A stretch of 64,000 nucleotides of DNA. Source: Cyanophora paradoxa (Eukaryota; Glaucocystophyceae; Cyanophorales; Cyanophoraceae). Below are positions 33,930 through 44,502 of this stretch, piece after piece; positions within the stretch are counted from its first letter, which is position 1, and every line of letters begins with the position of its first letter. The DNA lies in the NCBI GenBank assembly GCA_004431415.1, contig QPMI01000597.1, positions 34,131 through 98,130 on the forward strand, in the 5' to 3' direction. The notes under the pieces are model-generated. The model had not been told where the DNA came from. It was given only the letters and a program-made list of their open reading frames with translations, and ran no database searches. The translations under genes were made by a program, and so were the position numbers.

Positions 33930-35290
33930 GGGGTACACCTCGACCAGGTGCTTTGTGCGACCACCGGAACTTAGCCGCACGGCCCGCACTAGGGCTGGGC
34001 CGGTGGCGGCCGGTGGCAGTGGCAACCTCCCACCGACCGACCGGGTGGAAAATCTGGCCCACCGCCATACAACGCCCGGTACCATACAAATTAAAATTCT
34101 AGGGGGGTAGGCTCGCAAAAATGTCATATTCTCGCGCGCGAAAGTTTCATATTCCGTACTCACCCAGCAAAGTGCTGCTTAGTTCATCTTCCTCCGCTCC
34201 TGCCTTGCAATCGTGAATGACGTCGGAGCCCAAGGAAGCTGACGTCGACGCCATCGATATCGATATCCCGTACCCCGCCTGAGCACCAACCACCCCGGCC
34301 TCCCCCACAACTGGCTTGAACCCGCCCCAATTGCAAAGCACTCGCTTTATAATAATTTAGATAGTAGGCGCGTAGCGCCTTGAAGCTGTGCCCTCCGGCC
34401 TTTGTTCTTGATACCGGACCGCCGCCTTTGCCTTCGTCTTCTGCTTCGCTGGTCGTATCCCGCCGGCGCCGGCGTACTTCGTCTTATAGTTTAGTTCGGT
34501 CTAGTTCGGATTCTGATCGTAGTGTTGATGCTAGAGTTAGTTTCAATACTAGCTATAGTCCTCGTGCTCGACCTGTTGTTCGCCGTCGTTTGCAAATTGC
34601 AGTTCGACTGCCCGCCTCGACCCCGGCCGGCTTTAGTGATTCCTTTGACTGTCCTTTTGCCTGCTCTTGATCCGCCTGCTCCGCCTCCTGTGTCCTCCTC
34701 GACCTCGTGCCGTAGCTCTGCCCTTTCGCGTCGTCCTGCTTCGCCTCCGCCTCCGGATCCGCGTCGTCTTGTTGTTCCTCTAGATCTTACTTGTCTGCTT
34801 CCTGTTATTTATCTTTCTCAAATTTGTCCTCCGCTTCTTAGTGATGTAATTCCTTCCGATATTGATGGTATCTCTAGCTCTGGCTCTTCTTCGTGTCAGT
34901 CATCCTCTGTCCCTAGCTAGATCTGCTCGATTTCTCGTCTCTTCTCGATCTGTCTCGAGCTCCGTGTCTTTTCTTTTTTATTGTCGATTTTGGCTCTTTG
35001 TCTTATCTTTCTTCGTGCTCTAGATCTTGTCTTAGTTATTTTGCTTTTTTGTCTTTATGCCCCCTGGGCAGCCCCCGCAGTGCTGGTGTCTAGAGACTGT
35101 GGCCGGTAATTTACCAAAAACAAAATGTGCAGAATTTAGCGTATTTCCTGTCAATTTTCACGCACTGTAGCACGTACCCCCACCTCCACCGACCGCCACC
35201 GGTGGGTAACAGTCAGCGGGCCCACCGACCCGGTGGGGGAAAACTCGGACTGTGCCCAGCCGGGCCAGCCCTAGCCCGCACCCTGCGCGG
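33930..35290. mobile_element. Candidate degenerate mobile element
   Basis: The ends carry imperfect inverted similarity: CACTAGGGCTGGGCCGGTGG at about 33986 on the left versus, reading the complement, GGCTAGGGCTGGCCCGGCTGG at about 35270-35250. Both ends also contain CCACCGACC/CGGTGG clusters and a GGGTGGAAAATC / GGTGGGGGAAAACTC motif. The interior (about 34380-34920) has codon-like periodicity quite unlike the host genes: T-ending codons dominate (GTT, GCT, CGT, CCT, TCT), where host exons end almost always in C or G. The signal changes frame around 34650 (SFNTSYSPRARPVVRR in one frame, then PDPRRLVVPLDLTCLLPVIY in another), so the ORF is broken. No transposase or reverse transcriptase motif is recognisable. 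An old, decayed insertion is the best explanation, but this is inference. Confidence 0.35.
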
Positions 35291-35782
35291 CGCCGATCGG
35301 CCCCAGCGCAGCTTGCGCAGGGCTCCGAGCCTCCGAGGCTCGCGCGTGTGCGTGTGTGCGCGCGCAACGCGCTATCATTAGTATAGCAATCAACCGCACC
35401 CTACAGCTAGACCGGCGCTTGCAGCTGTGCACAGTTGATCTACAGCGCGCCTGTGTGCGGACTCGCCGAGTCGGGAGGGGATGCGCACCCTGCTACGAGC
35501 GTTGTGACTCTAGTGAGGTCATCAGCTGCAGAAGCTCGCTTGCTTATCAACTTGTGGAGAAGGGCTCGCCCGAAAGCCTGGCCTAGAGCCTGCAGACAGC
35601 TGCAGCCTGGCAGTCGCGTGTCAATCTCAGGCTGGCATGGTTTAGCTCAGGACTGCTTTTTGGTAGTTCGAAATCCTGGCTAGTCGCGCCTTCAACAGGA
35701 GGGGCGAACAGCAGCGTATACGTTCGGAGGTTCGCTGTCAGGGTGCCAGTTGCAGCGAGCCGGCAGCGACAAACCCGAAGTG
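35291..35782. other. Intergenic region upstream of the START-domain gene
   Basis: No gene seen. A run of ATG-poor, mixed composition sequence contains TTTAGCTCAGGACTG (35641) and AGTTCGAAATCC (35666), which resemble tRNA A- and B-boxes but are too close together for a tRNA. The promoter and 5' UTR of the downstream gene are presumed here. Confidence 0.45.
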
Positions 35783-37593
35783 ATGTCTTTCCTCAACTTC
35801 GAATTCTTTGGGGCGCTGAGCTCCAGACCTCAGGCGGCCGCGCCTCCGCCGCCGCCGACTCTGGGGACTGGAGCCGACGGCGAGGAGCTCCTCAGGGAGC
35901 TCGTCGAAGACATGCACGGAGGTGCTTCCGCGCGCGCGGTCGACCGCAGTCGAGCCACCTCGCTGACCGCGCGCATCACACCGCAGGGCTCCTGACGTTC
36001 GTGCGCGACCCGGATTACGACAGGAGGCATGACGCTTTCCTCGACGCGTGCGAGCAGCTCTGCCACCGCGTCGTGAGTTCGAATCGATTCCCGCCCCTCG
36101 GCCGGCGCCGCTGAGGCGTGGGCGGCGGGCGGCGCGGGAGCAGGAGCAGCTGGTGGACTCGAGCGTGAGCGCGTGGGAGGCGCTGCCGAGCGGGCAGTGC
36201 GGGACGGAGCTGCTCTCGTGGTGGCGGTGGCTGGACCCGCAGCTGGAGGCGCGGCGGGACGCGTACTACCGCTACGAGCTCGCCTTCCCGGGCGTCCCCG
36301 TCGAGTTCGTGCGCTCCGCCCTCTACAAGACCAACCGCGCCACCGAGTACATCCCCGTGCGCCCGCCCCCGCCGTCCCCCGCCCCCCGCCCGCCTCCGTG
36401 ACCGCTACCCGGTACGCTCCCAGGGCCTCTCGAGCTGCCGCCTCATCGAGCGTGCGCGCGCGGCGGCGCCTGTCCCGGCGCGAGGGCCGAGACGGGGCGC
36501 GCAGTGATCGAGGACCCTTCCCGCTTCCGGCGCCTCACCGTTATGCGCCACAAGCTGCAGTTCTTCAGTGCGCGCGGCTTGCGCCTGCCCGCCCCGCGGT
36601 GCCCGCCGCGTGACGCCCCGCGCGCGGCAGTGACAAAGATGGACTGCCCCGTCGTCCACATTACGAGTGCGCCGGGGGTCCGGCGGGCGCGTGGGGCGGG
36701 GGCGGGGGCTGAGGGGCGGGGGGCAGAGGACCTGGCGGGGGGGCGGTACCTGGCGGTGATGGCGGCGTGCACGGCGGCGCGGGGCGGCACGACGTGGGCC
36801 TTCGAGCCGCCCTACATGTACATGCCCCTCTCCGTCTCCGTCATCGCCCCCTCCCCGGCGGGGCCCGCCTCCACCACCCTCATCGGCATCGTCCTCCACG
36901 TCCGCCCCGCGCCCCGCGCCCCAGCGCCCCGCCCGCCCCGCCCCTCACCCCCGCCCCAGGACGAGGGCGTCGGCCGCCGCCTCGTCCCCGCTGCCCGTGC
37001 GCCCCCCGCTCTCCGCCCGCCCCGCCCCGCCGGCGTCGCGGCGGGGCCGACGGCGCCCGGACCGCGCAGTGGTGCGGCGGAGCCTGATGCGGCTCCTCTC
37101 GGGTCGGCGCTCAAGATCTGGGAGTGCGTGGCGGGGGCGCGGGGGCGCTGGGGGGTGGCTCTGGGCTGAGGGCGGGGGCGCGGGGGGCAGCCTGGTGCTC
37201 GGCGACTTCCAGCGCTCCAGGGACCTCGCCGCCCCGGCGCCCCGGCCCCTTCGCCCGCCCCCGCGCCCCGCCCCGCACCCCGCCCGCCACGTCCGCCCCG
37301 CCCCGCGCCCCGGCGCCCCGCGGGGGGGCGACGGAGGGCGCAGAAGGACTCGCTGCTCGCCGGCATCTGGGCGACCTTCCAGAGCGCCGCCAGGGTCAGC
37401 GCCCCACCCAGCCCCCCCCCCCCCCCCCCCGCTCCCCTCGCTCCGCCCCCCGACGCCCCGCAGAGCTCCTGGGAGTGGTGGCAGGGGAAGGAGGCGGGGG
37501 TGGGGCGGCCGCGCGCCCCGCCGGAGGAGGCGGACGAGGCCGACTCGATCGTGTACCGGCCCTCCGACCTGCTCCCCGCCGGGCCCTGCGTGC
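35783..37593 (+). CDS. START-like lipid-binding domain protein (may continue into the HMG-box gene)
   Basis: Starting MSFLNFEFFGALSS (ATG 35783), the exons give GEELLRELVEDMHG, LLTFVRDPDYDRRHDAFLDA, then LLSWWRWLDPQLEARRDAYY and RYELAFPGVPVEFVRSALYK. GLSSCRLIE and FRRLTVMRHKLQFF join across a 63-bp intron to MTKMDCPVVHIT. Next come RYLAVMAACTAARGG, WAFEPPYMYMPLSVSVIAPS, TTLIGIVLHVDEGVGRRLVP and RRSLMRLLSG. A helical start, antiparallel strands and a closing amphipathic helix after 'h.D.g...lp' fit a START/StAR-like lipid-transfer fold. More exons follow without an obvious stop or AT-rich gap (LVLGDFQRSRDLAAP, LLAGIWATFQSAA, SSWEWWQGKEAG), up to about 37593. An in-frame stop at 37167-37169 would end a shorter isoform. 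The START call is by pattern only; other helix-grip proteins are possible. Confidence 0.5.
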
Positions 37594-37680
37594 GCCCCGC
37601 CCCGCCCCGCCCGCCCCGCCCCGCCCCGCCCGCCCGCCCCGCCCCGCCCCGCCCCGCCCCGCCCGGCGACGCGTGCGCAG

Positions 37681-39941
37681 CAAACAATCGTGCGGGGGCT
37701 CTCCGGGGCGGGGGCGGCGGGGGCGCGGGCGCTGGCGCGGGCGGGGCGGTGCCGCAGGGGCGGGACGCGGACGTGGACGAGCAGTTCCGCGAGCTCGCGC
37801 TGCCCCTCGCCCGCGTCCCCGGCGTCGGGGGCACCCTCGCCGTCGTCGCCGCCCCTCCCACCGCGACCTCGCCCGCTTCGGGTGCGCCCGCCCCGCGCAG
37901 CCGCACCCCCCCCCCCCCCCCCCCCCGGCGCGCCGCCCCGCCGCCCCGGGCCCCCGCCGAGGGGCGGGCAGGGGGCAGCAGAGGCTGGTGGTGGCGCGGC
38001 GGGCGGCGGGCCCGGCGGGGAGCCTCGACGACGCCCTCGCGCGCCTCCTCGACGACATGGACCGTGCGCCCGCGCCGGCCCCGGCGCGCGCCCGGGCAGC
38101 GGCGCCCTCCCTGCCTTCTTACGGCGGGGCGCAGCGGTCCAGGACGTGGTCCTCGACCTCCTCACGCGCCGCATCGAGGCGATGGCCCTCCGCTCCGCCC
38201 TCCCCGCCCACGAGGCCCCCCGCCCCCTCCCCGGCGCCCCCACGGAGGCCGCCTCGCCGCCCCTGCCCGGCTCCTCCCGCGCCAGCGGCGACGAGGCGGC
38301 CACCGAGGGCGAGGGGGAGGGCCATGGCCCGCCGGCCCCAGCGCCAAGCGCGGCGGCCCCTCGGGCGCCCGCGCGCCACCAAGCGGGTGCGCTGGCGGGG
38401 CTGCGCGGGCGGGGGGCGGGGCCGGGGCTGAGGGGGCGGGGCGGGGCCAGGGGCGTGCGCGTCGGGGCGGGCCGACCCTCGGTGAGGTGGAGGGCGGGGC
38501 GGCGTACGAGTTCCTCGACCCGCGCGCCGCCGCCTCCCTCGCCGCCGGCACCGGCCAGCCCCTCCCGGGCGTCCAGTCCGGCACCGGCAAGGTCCGCACC
38601 CCCGCCCTGGCCCCGCCCCACCCGCCCCACCCGCGCCTCGCCGCCTCACGCGGGGCCGTTGCGCAGCTCGTGCCACCCCCGAACGCGTGGGCGCGCCCGG
38701 CGCTCGCCGCTCCTCGCGTGGCGCACGGGGTCTGACGGGGCGCGGCGCGCCGCAGATCCTCTTCTACCGCTCGAAGCGGCAGGAGATGGTGCAGGCGCGG
38801 CTGGAGGCGGCGCAGCGGGGCGAGGCGTCGCGGCCGGCGGAGGGGAAGACGCGGCACGGGGAGATGCTGGAGTCGATCCGGGCGGCGTGGCGGACGGCGT
38901 CGGAGGCGGAGCGGGCGCCCTTCGAGAAGATGGCGCGCGCCGCCCAGGAGGCCTTCAAGGCCGCCTTCCCCAACTACAAGGCCCGCCCCGCCCCGCCCCG
39001 CCCCGCCCCGCCCCGCCCCGCCCCGCGCCCCTCTGAGCGAGCGGGGCGCGCGGGGGCAGTTCAAGCGGATGTCGAAGCGGCAGAAGGAGGAGGCGGCGGC
39101 GCGGGAGGAGCAGGAGGCGGCGGCGCTCGCCCTGGGGCGCCCCCCGGGGGCCCTCCGCGTCCTCTCCGCCCCCGAGCTCCTCGCCGCCGCCGGCCCCGAC
39201 GGCCCCTTCTTCCCCTTCCTCCCCGCCTCCCTCCCGCCCCCGCCCCTCGTGCTCGCCCCGGGGGCCCCCCGCGAGGAGCCGCCCGAGCAGCGCAAGCGCG
39301 CCCGCACCGACGCCCTCCGGCGCGCCGCCTCGCCCCAGGCGCCGCACTCGTGGCCGGCCCTCCCCGGCCCCGGCGGAGGCGGCGCCGGGGCCCGCCCCTC
39401 GCCTCGCCCCAGCCCAGCACCTCCTCCTCCTCCGCAGCCTCCCCGCACCGCTCCGGCGCGCCCCGCACCGCTCCCGCCTCCCCCTTCCCTTCTCCCCGCA
39501 CGCCGCGCCCCGGGCGCTGCGGGGGGCCCCGGAGCCCCCGCGTCGCCGGCCTCGCCGCCGACGTCGGCGCCGGGGTCGCCGGGGGCGAGCGCCGCGCCGG
39601 GGGCGGCTTCTGGGACCTCGGCCTCGCGGGCCCCGCCCCGCTCGTCGGCCCCGCCTTCCTCCCCCCGCTCGCCCACTCCTACGGCCCCTTCGCGCAGCCG
39701 CCCGGCGGGGCCCCGGGGCCCTCTACCCGGCGCCCCCGTCCCCTTCCTCTTCAGCGCCGCCCTCGGCCCCGCCGCGCCGGCCCCCCCGCACCCCTACGCT
39801 GCAGCCGCCCGCCCGGCGGCGGCGACGGGGGCGTTCGGGGCGGGGCGGGGGCCGGGGGCGGCGGGGAGCGCGCCCCCCGTGCCGCCCTCGCTGGACGCCT
39901 GGGCGCCCCCCGAGAGCGCCCACGACCCCTTCGCAATGTGA
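37681..39941 (+). CDS. MATA/SOX-type HMG-box protein
   Basis: The HMG box is reconstructed across a 65-bp GC-AG intron (38691-38755): LVPPPNAW joins ILFYRSKRQEMVQARLEAA, then KTRHGEMLESIRAAWRTASE and AERAPFEKMARAAQEAF. This matches 'RPpNAFilfr......P......isk.ig..Wr.ls..eK.py..lA...k', closest to the fungal mating-type/SOX-like HMG class. A further exon continues FKRMSKRQKEEAAAREEQEA and a long Pro/Ala-rich tail ending AHDPFAM-stop (39939-39941). Upstream exons include DADVDEQFRELALPLARVPG, GSLDDALARLLDDMD, VQDVVLDLLTRRIEAMALR and GAAYEFLDPRAAASLA, which I do not recognise. The protein is expected to be nuclear and bind DNA. There is no intergenic-looking gap between this and the START region, so both may be one gene; the start given is only where the second half becomes readable. 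Confidence 0.6.
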
Positions 39942-40447
39942 CAGCCGGCGCCGCGCCGCGCCGCCCCCCTCGAGGCGAGAGGCCTGCTGCAGCTCCCCGC
40001 CGTGTGTACTTCGATAGGCCCTCAAGCAGGCTCCGACCGCCATGCAAGCTCGCGCCCGCGCCTTCTTTCGAATGCCCTCCCAATTCCGGTTCGCAACGTC
40101 CGACGGTCGCTCTTCAGAAAGGCTTCGACCATGGGGACTTTCATGACCGCCGGCCCCGACGTCTCGACGTCGCTTCCTTCAGCTGTTGTAACGTAGTGCC
40201 ACAGCCCCGGCGCAGTCCGCCGACGCCGCGACGGTCGTAGGCTATAGCAAGTTTACTAGATTCGTCTTAGGCATGGCCATAGACCCGGGACGTCGAGCGT
40301 AAAAGCAGTTTCATTTCAGGTTCAGTTTGCTTTCAAATTTTCCTCAATTCAGTCTTGCATAGTGCGTACTAGTATGAGATCGTATGTTTTCTGCACTCAA
40401 TCGCGCTGCAGCAATCAGCTGCAGGTTTCATTGTCGATCAACGACGA
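39942..40447. other. Convergent intergenic region
   Basis: About 500 bp between two convergent stops. An AT-rich segment at 40295-40400 includes TTTCATTTCAGGTTCAGTTTGC. I see no gene. Confidence 0.55.
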
Positions 40448-42443
40448 TCAGTCGTGGAGGAGGGCAGAGACGGAGGGCTGCGGGGCGCGGGGCCCCTTGC
40501 CGCCGCTGGCAGCGGCAGCGACGGCGGCGGTTGGGTCGAAGATGCGGCGCCCGACCCCCGAGTTGAGGGGGATCTCTAGCAGCGCGTCGCGGCTCGAGCG
40601 CAGCGGCGCCTGCGGGCGGCTCCGCGGCGCCGAGGCGGGGCGGCCGCCCGCCGCCGGCGCCTCCTCGGCCGTTGCGGAGGCGGGGCGGCCCCGGGGGCTT
40701 GGCCCCGGGCGCCCGGAGGGGGCGGCGGCGCAGGAGGCGCGGAGGGCGGCCTTGGCGCGGCCGGCGGAGCGGCGGGCGCGGCTGCGGGCGGCGAGGAGCG
40801 AGGCGAGCAGCTCCTGGCTCGTCTTGGGCCCGGGGCCCGCCGAGTCCCGCCCCGCCCCGAGGCCGAGCCCGAGGCGGAGGCTGAGCCCGGGGCCGGGGCG
40901 GCGCGGCGGCGCTCGACGCGGCTCGGGCCCTCGCCGCACGTCTCCGGCGCCGGGGCCTCCCCCCGGGGGCGCCCCCGGGCCGCCTCGCCCTCGCCCTCGC
41001 CCCCGCGGCGGCCGTCGGAGGGGCGGGAGGCGAGGGCGTCGAGGGCGGCGAAGGCGTCGGAGGGGCGCGGGGCGGGGCGGCGGGGTGCTCGGGGGAGGCG
41101 AGCTGGAGGGCGGCGGCGAGCTCGCGGTCGGCCGCCACGTAGCATCGGATGAGCGACTGGATCATCCGCTGCCGCCCCGCCTCAGCGCGAGGCCCCGGGC
41201 CCGGCCCGGGGGACGGGGCGGGGGGGGACCTTAAGCTCGGCCTGGCGCTTGACGGGGAGGTTCCGCGCCGTCCCCGAGATCGAGATCAGCGGCGACGCCG
41301 GCAGCTGCCGCGCCCCGCCCCCGCCGGCCACCTCCTCCGGCGAGCCGTGCCCCGCCCCGTCGCTCGGGCGCCGCTGGGCGGGGGCGGGGCGGCGGGGAGC
41401 TTGCCCTCGCCCTGGAGCTGCCCGCGCAGCTCCTCGAAGCGGCGCTCCGCCTCCGCGAGCTCCGCCGCCACCCGCTCCGCCCACTCCGCCCGCCCCACGA
41501 TCCGCGCCGCCCCGCCGCCGACGAAGAGGCACCGCCTTGCGCCCGCGGCGTCACTGCCGTTGCCGCCGCCGGTTCCGGGGAGCCCACGGGCCGAGGGGGC
41601 GGCGGGATGGCGGCGGGACGCGAGGGCGTCGGCGGGGCGCCGCTGCCGGCACCGGCGTGCTCGGCTCAACGGGAGGGAGCTTGTGCGCAGGGACGGGGTG
41701 GGGGGAGGCGGGAGCGGTCGCCCCGCCCGCGCGGGAGACGGCGCGGGGAGCGGCGCCGGCGCCGGTTGCGGTGCAGCGTCGGGTGGCGGCGCGGGGCCGG
41801 CAAGGGGAGGGGGCGGGGGAGGGTCGGGGCCGGGGCCGGGGGAAGGCGGGGCGGGGGCGTCGGGGGCGGTGTGGAGGGAGTCGAGGCGGAAGGAGACGGA
41901 GAGGCGCTTCTTGGGCTTGCGCGCCGAGGCCGGCCCCGAGGCCCCCGAGGCACTGCTCGAGACCGACCGCGCGCTCCCCACCGACCGCTGCGACGCCGAC
42001 GCCTCCTCCCCCGCCACCGCATCCCCGCCCCCGCCCTCCGCCGCTGCCGAGCGCGCGCTCGTGTGCTCGGTCGTCGGGTCGGTGTCCTCCTCCACCGCCG
42101 AGCGCGCCGTCCTCGTCGCTGAAGGCGTCGCCAGCGCAAGCAGCGCCACGTTCCCCGTGAAGCTCAGCCGCTTCTGCACGCCAGGTCCCGGCGAGAAGAG
42201 CGACGCCGAGTCGCCCGGCCTGCCGCACGGCGCGGCTGAGCGACCCCTCGCGCAGGGAAGGAGGCAGCCGCACCTCAGCGCGCTCCCCGGTGTCTTGGGC
42301 TTGAATCCCGTGAAGACAACGCTCGGGCTCGCGCACTGCCTGCTCGCCGCGACGTGCGCGGGCGTCTTCACCGCCCCCGCAACCGTCTTCTTCGATTTCT
42401 TCCCGCGGCCCAGGAGCCGGAGAAGCTTCGACTTCAACCCCAT
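40448..42443 (-). CDS. Uncharacterised low-complexity protein with a short coiled coil
   Basis: Starts at ATG 42443 with the basic leader MGLKSKLLRLLGRGKKSKKT, where Gly-2 and the following Lys/Leu could in principle support N-myristoylation plus a polybasic membrane anchor (inference). Then come CASPSVVFTGFKPKTP, VQKRLSFTGNVALLALATP and a Ser-rich acidic stretch. RKPKKRLSVSFRLDSLH leads to a polyproline region. Next are ARIVGRAEWAERVAAELAEA continuing into ERRFEELRGQLQGE (coiled coil), ISGTARNLPVKRQAEL and MIQSLIRCYVAADRELAAAL, then further Ala/Pro/Arg-rich exons. It ends IPLNSGVGRRIFDPTAA and VSALLHD-stop (40448). KRLSF and KKRLSVSF look like kinase-type basic-Ser sites. I recognise no family. 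It diverges from the next gene over about 315 bp. Confidence 0.5.
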
Positions 42444-42758
42444 CTCGGGGCGTGTCGCTGGAGCTGTGCGAGCGCTGCTAGGGATGCTGAGGGCTCTGGG
42501 GGAACGTAGCCGTTGGCACCGGAAGTTACCAGGTACCCCTTGATTCGGCGAAGTTGTTTTCATGCGTCGCGACGCGTGAGTCACGCAAGCGTCGCCTGCT
42601 TCTTCCGCTTCAATTCGCCAGCGTCGCCGCAGGCGTGCGTCATCCGCCAATTCTCTCGTAGTACCAGTGGCCTGGCCTAGTAGGCTAGTAGTTATACTAG
42701 TAGTAGCGCCGATCAGTCGACGTCGCGGCGCCAGCGAGATCACGAAACCGTCAACGTC
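42444..42758. promoter_or_regulatory. Divergent promoter region
   Basis: A 315-bp gap between divergent start codons. It contains CCTAGTAGGCTAGTAGTTATACTAGTAGTAG (42676-42706), an inverted/direct CTAGTAG cluster unlike neighbouring exons, and GCGTCGC repeats near 42565-42595. Promoter function is inferred from position only. Confidence 0.4.
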
Positions 42759-44131
42759 ATGGCCGCCGAGCTACTCCTCGGGGCTCTCATCGGCCGCTTC
42801 GCCAGTAAAGGTGCTCGCCGCGTCATTCGCGCCCGGCAGCGCCGCGGCCGCGCTTCCCGGCGGCGCTGACGCGCGCGCGCGGCGGCCTCCGCAGTTTTCG
42901 AGAACGCGGTCCTCCCGCTGCTTGCCCGCGACCAGCCGCAACGGCCGCTGCGGCGCGCGATCGGAATGCTTCGGCAGGACGGCGCGTTCATCCTCGCCGG
43001 TGAGCCACGCCCGCCCGCATGCGCACGCGCACGGCCCGGCCCGCTCGTACGGCCCGCTCGCGCGGCTGCGCGCGCCCGGCCCCGGCCGGAACCAGGGCGT
43101 TGCTCGAGAATCCTCGTGGAGAACGCTCGGGCTCGCGCTGAGGCTTGGGGCGCAGGGGCGGCGGACGCGATCCTGAAGGAGGCGGACCCGTCGGGCTCCT
43201 CGGCGCGCCTCTTCGAGCTGGCGTGCCCCGAGGGCGGCCTCTACCTGCCCAGGGCCGGCCGCCACGTCGTTGCCCTGCGCTCGCTCGTCACGGGGGAGCT
43301 TCTCGCCGCGCGCCCCTGCGGCGCCGCCCTCGAGCTCGTCCCCGCCGTCGGGGAGGGCACCGTCTGGGTCTTCGAGGAGGGCACCCTCCGCTCCGCCTCG
43401 GGGCCCCAGATCGCCCTCGACTTCGTCCCCGTGCGCTCCGCCCGCCCGCCCCGCCGCCACGCCCCGCTGACGGGCGGCAGGCGGCGGCGGTGTCGGAGGG
43501 GGAGCTGGACGCGCTGCGGCGCCAGGTGGAGAGGCTGCGGCGGGAGGCGGAGCACGAGTTCGAGGCGCGCATCCAGAGCGAGGGCAAGGCGCGCGCCGCC
43601 GCGGGCCGCCTGGAGGAGGCGCTGGCCGAGGCGGAGGCGCTCGACGCCGCGCTGGAGGCGGCGCAGGCGGCGCAGCGCGAGGCGCGCGAGGAGCTCGCCG
43701 CCCTCCGGTGCACCCGCGCCGCCCGCCCCCGCGCCCCCGGCCGGCCTCCGCTGACGCCGGCGCGCAGGCACCGGGTGGCGATGGCGGAGGCGAAGCGGCA
43801 CGGGAGCTCGCGGAGCCTGCACGGGCGGGGGCCCCTCTCGCAGCACAGCTCCTCCTTCGCCGGCCTCTCCCAGCACAGCGCCTCCTCGGTGGGCGGCCTC
43901 GCCGCCGCCGCCGCCGAGGGTGACGGGGGCATCACGTCGGCCCTCTTCGACGCCAAGCGGGCCCTCGGCTACCGCATCTTCTCCGCCTCGGCCACCGGCT
44001 CGCCGGCCACGTCGGGCCGCGCCACCCCCGAGCCCATGCCCCTCGTCCCCCCGGCCTCCCCGCCGCCCCTCGGCCTCTCCCCGCGCCTCGCGCCCCTCGC
44101 CGAGACCCGCTTCCCCCTCGCCGCCAAGTGA
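42759..44131 (+). CDS. Uncharacterised protein with central coiled coil
   Basis: Exon 1 (ATG 42759) encodes MAAELLLGALIGRFASK. A GT-AG intron joins it to FENAVLPLLARDQPQRPLRR and AIGMLRQDGAFILAG. A large exon follows with ADAILKEADPSGSSARLFEL, YLPRAGRHVVALRSLVTGE and GEGTVWVFEEGTLRSASGPQ, a beta-rich segment faintly like a ricin-type lectin repeat ('W.f..G.irs'). Then a clear coiled coil runs through EGELDALRRQVERLRREAEH, GRLEEALAEAEALDAALEAA and QAAQREAREELAAL. The Ser-rich C-terminus carries the near-repeat LSQHSSSFAG / LSQHSASSVG and ends FPLAAK-stop at 44129-44131. No family is recognised. The short Leu-rich N-terminus could be a membrane-associated helix. Confidence 0.55.
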
Positions 44132-44502
44132 GCGCCGCGGGCGTCACTGCGAACCAGATGAGTAGCCGCAGCTTTACGCAGGCCCCTTGCTTCCTCCTCC
44201 CTTCGCTTTCCCGTTTAAGCCCCGAAGGTCCTTCTGCTGCCAATAGTGTGCGCTCCTGCGCGATCATCGGATCGAGCCAGGTTTTCCGCAGCAGCAGTTC
44301 CTTTTCAGTGCATTCAGCGATTCTCTGTACAATACCAGTAGACCTTAGGCAGGCAGCCAGGCAGGCAGTTCCAATTTGCGTTCGGCGCAGTTTGACTCGC
44401 GTTTTGTTCTGCTTCGCAAACATGTGATGTACACATTCCGGTTGCGAGGGAAAAGCCAAGGAGGGAAGGGGGCGGGGAGGATGCGGAGGGGCAGCGCTAG
44501 CG
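44132..44502. other. Convergent intergenic region
   Basis: About 370 bp between two convergent stops. It has GGCAGGCAGCCAGGCAGGCAG near 44349-44369 and a lower GC content. I see no gene. Confidence 0.5.

Noticed and set aside
35636-35690. tRNA-like A- and B-box words
   Set aside because: The boxes are only about 25 bp apart and no cloverleaf or acceptor stem can be drawn.
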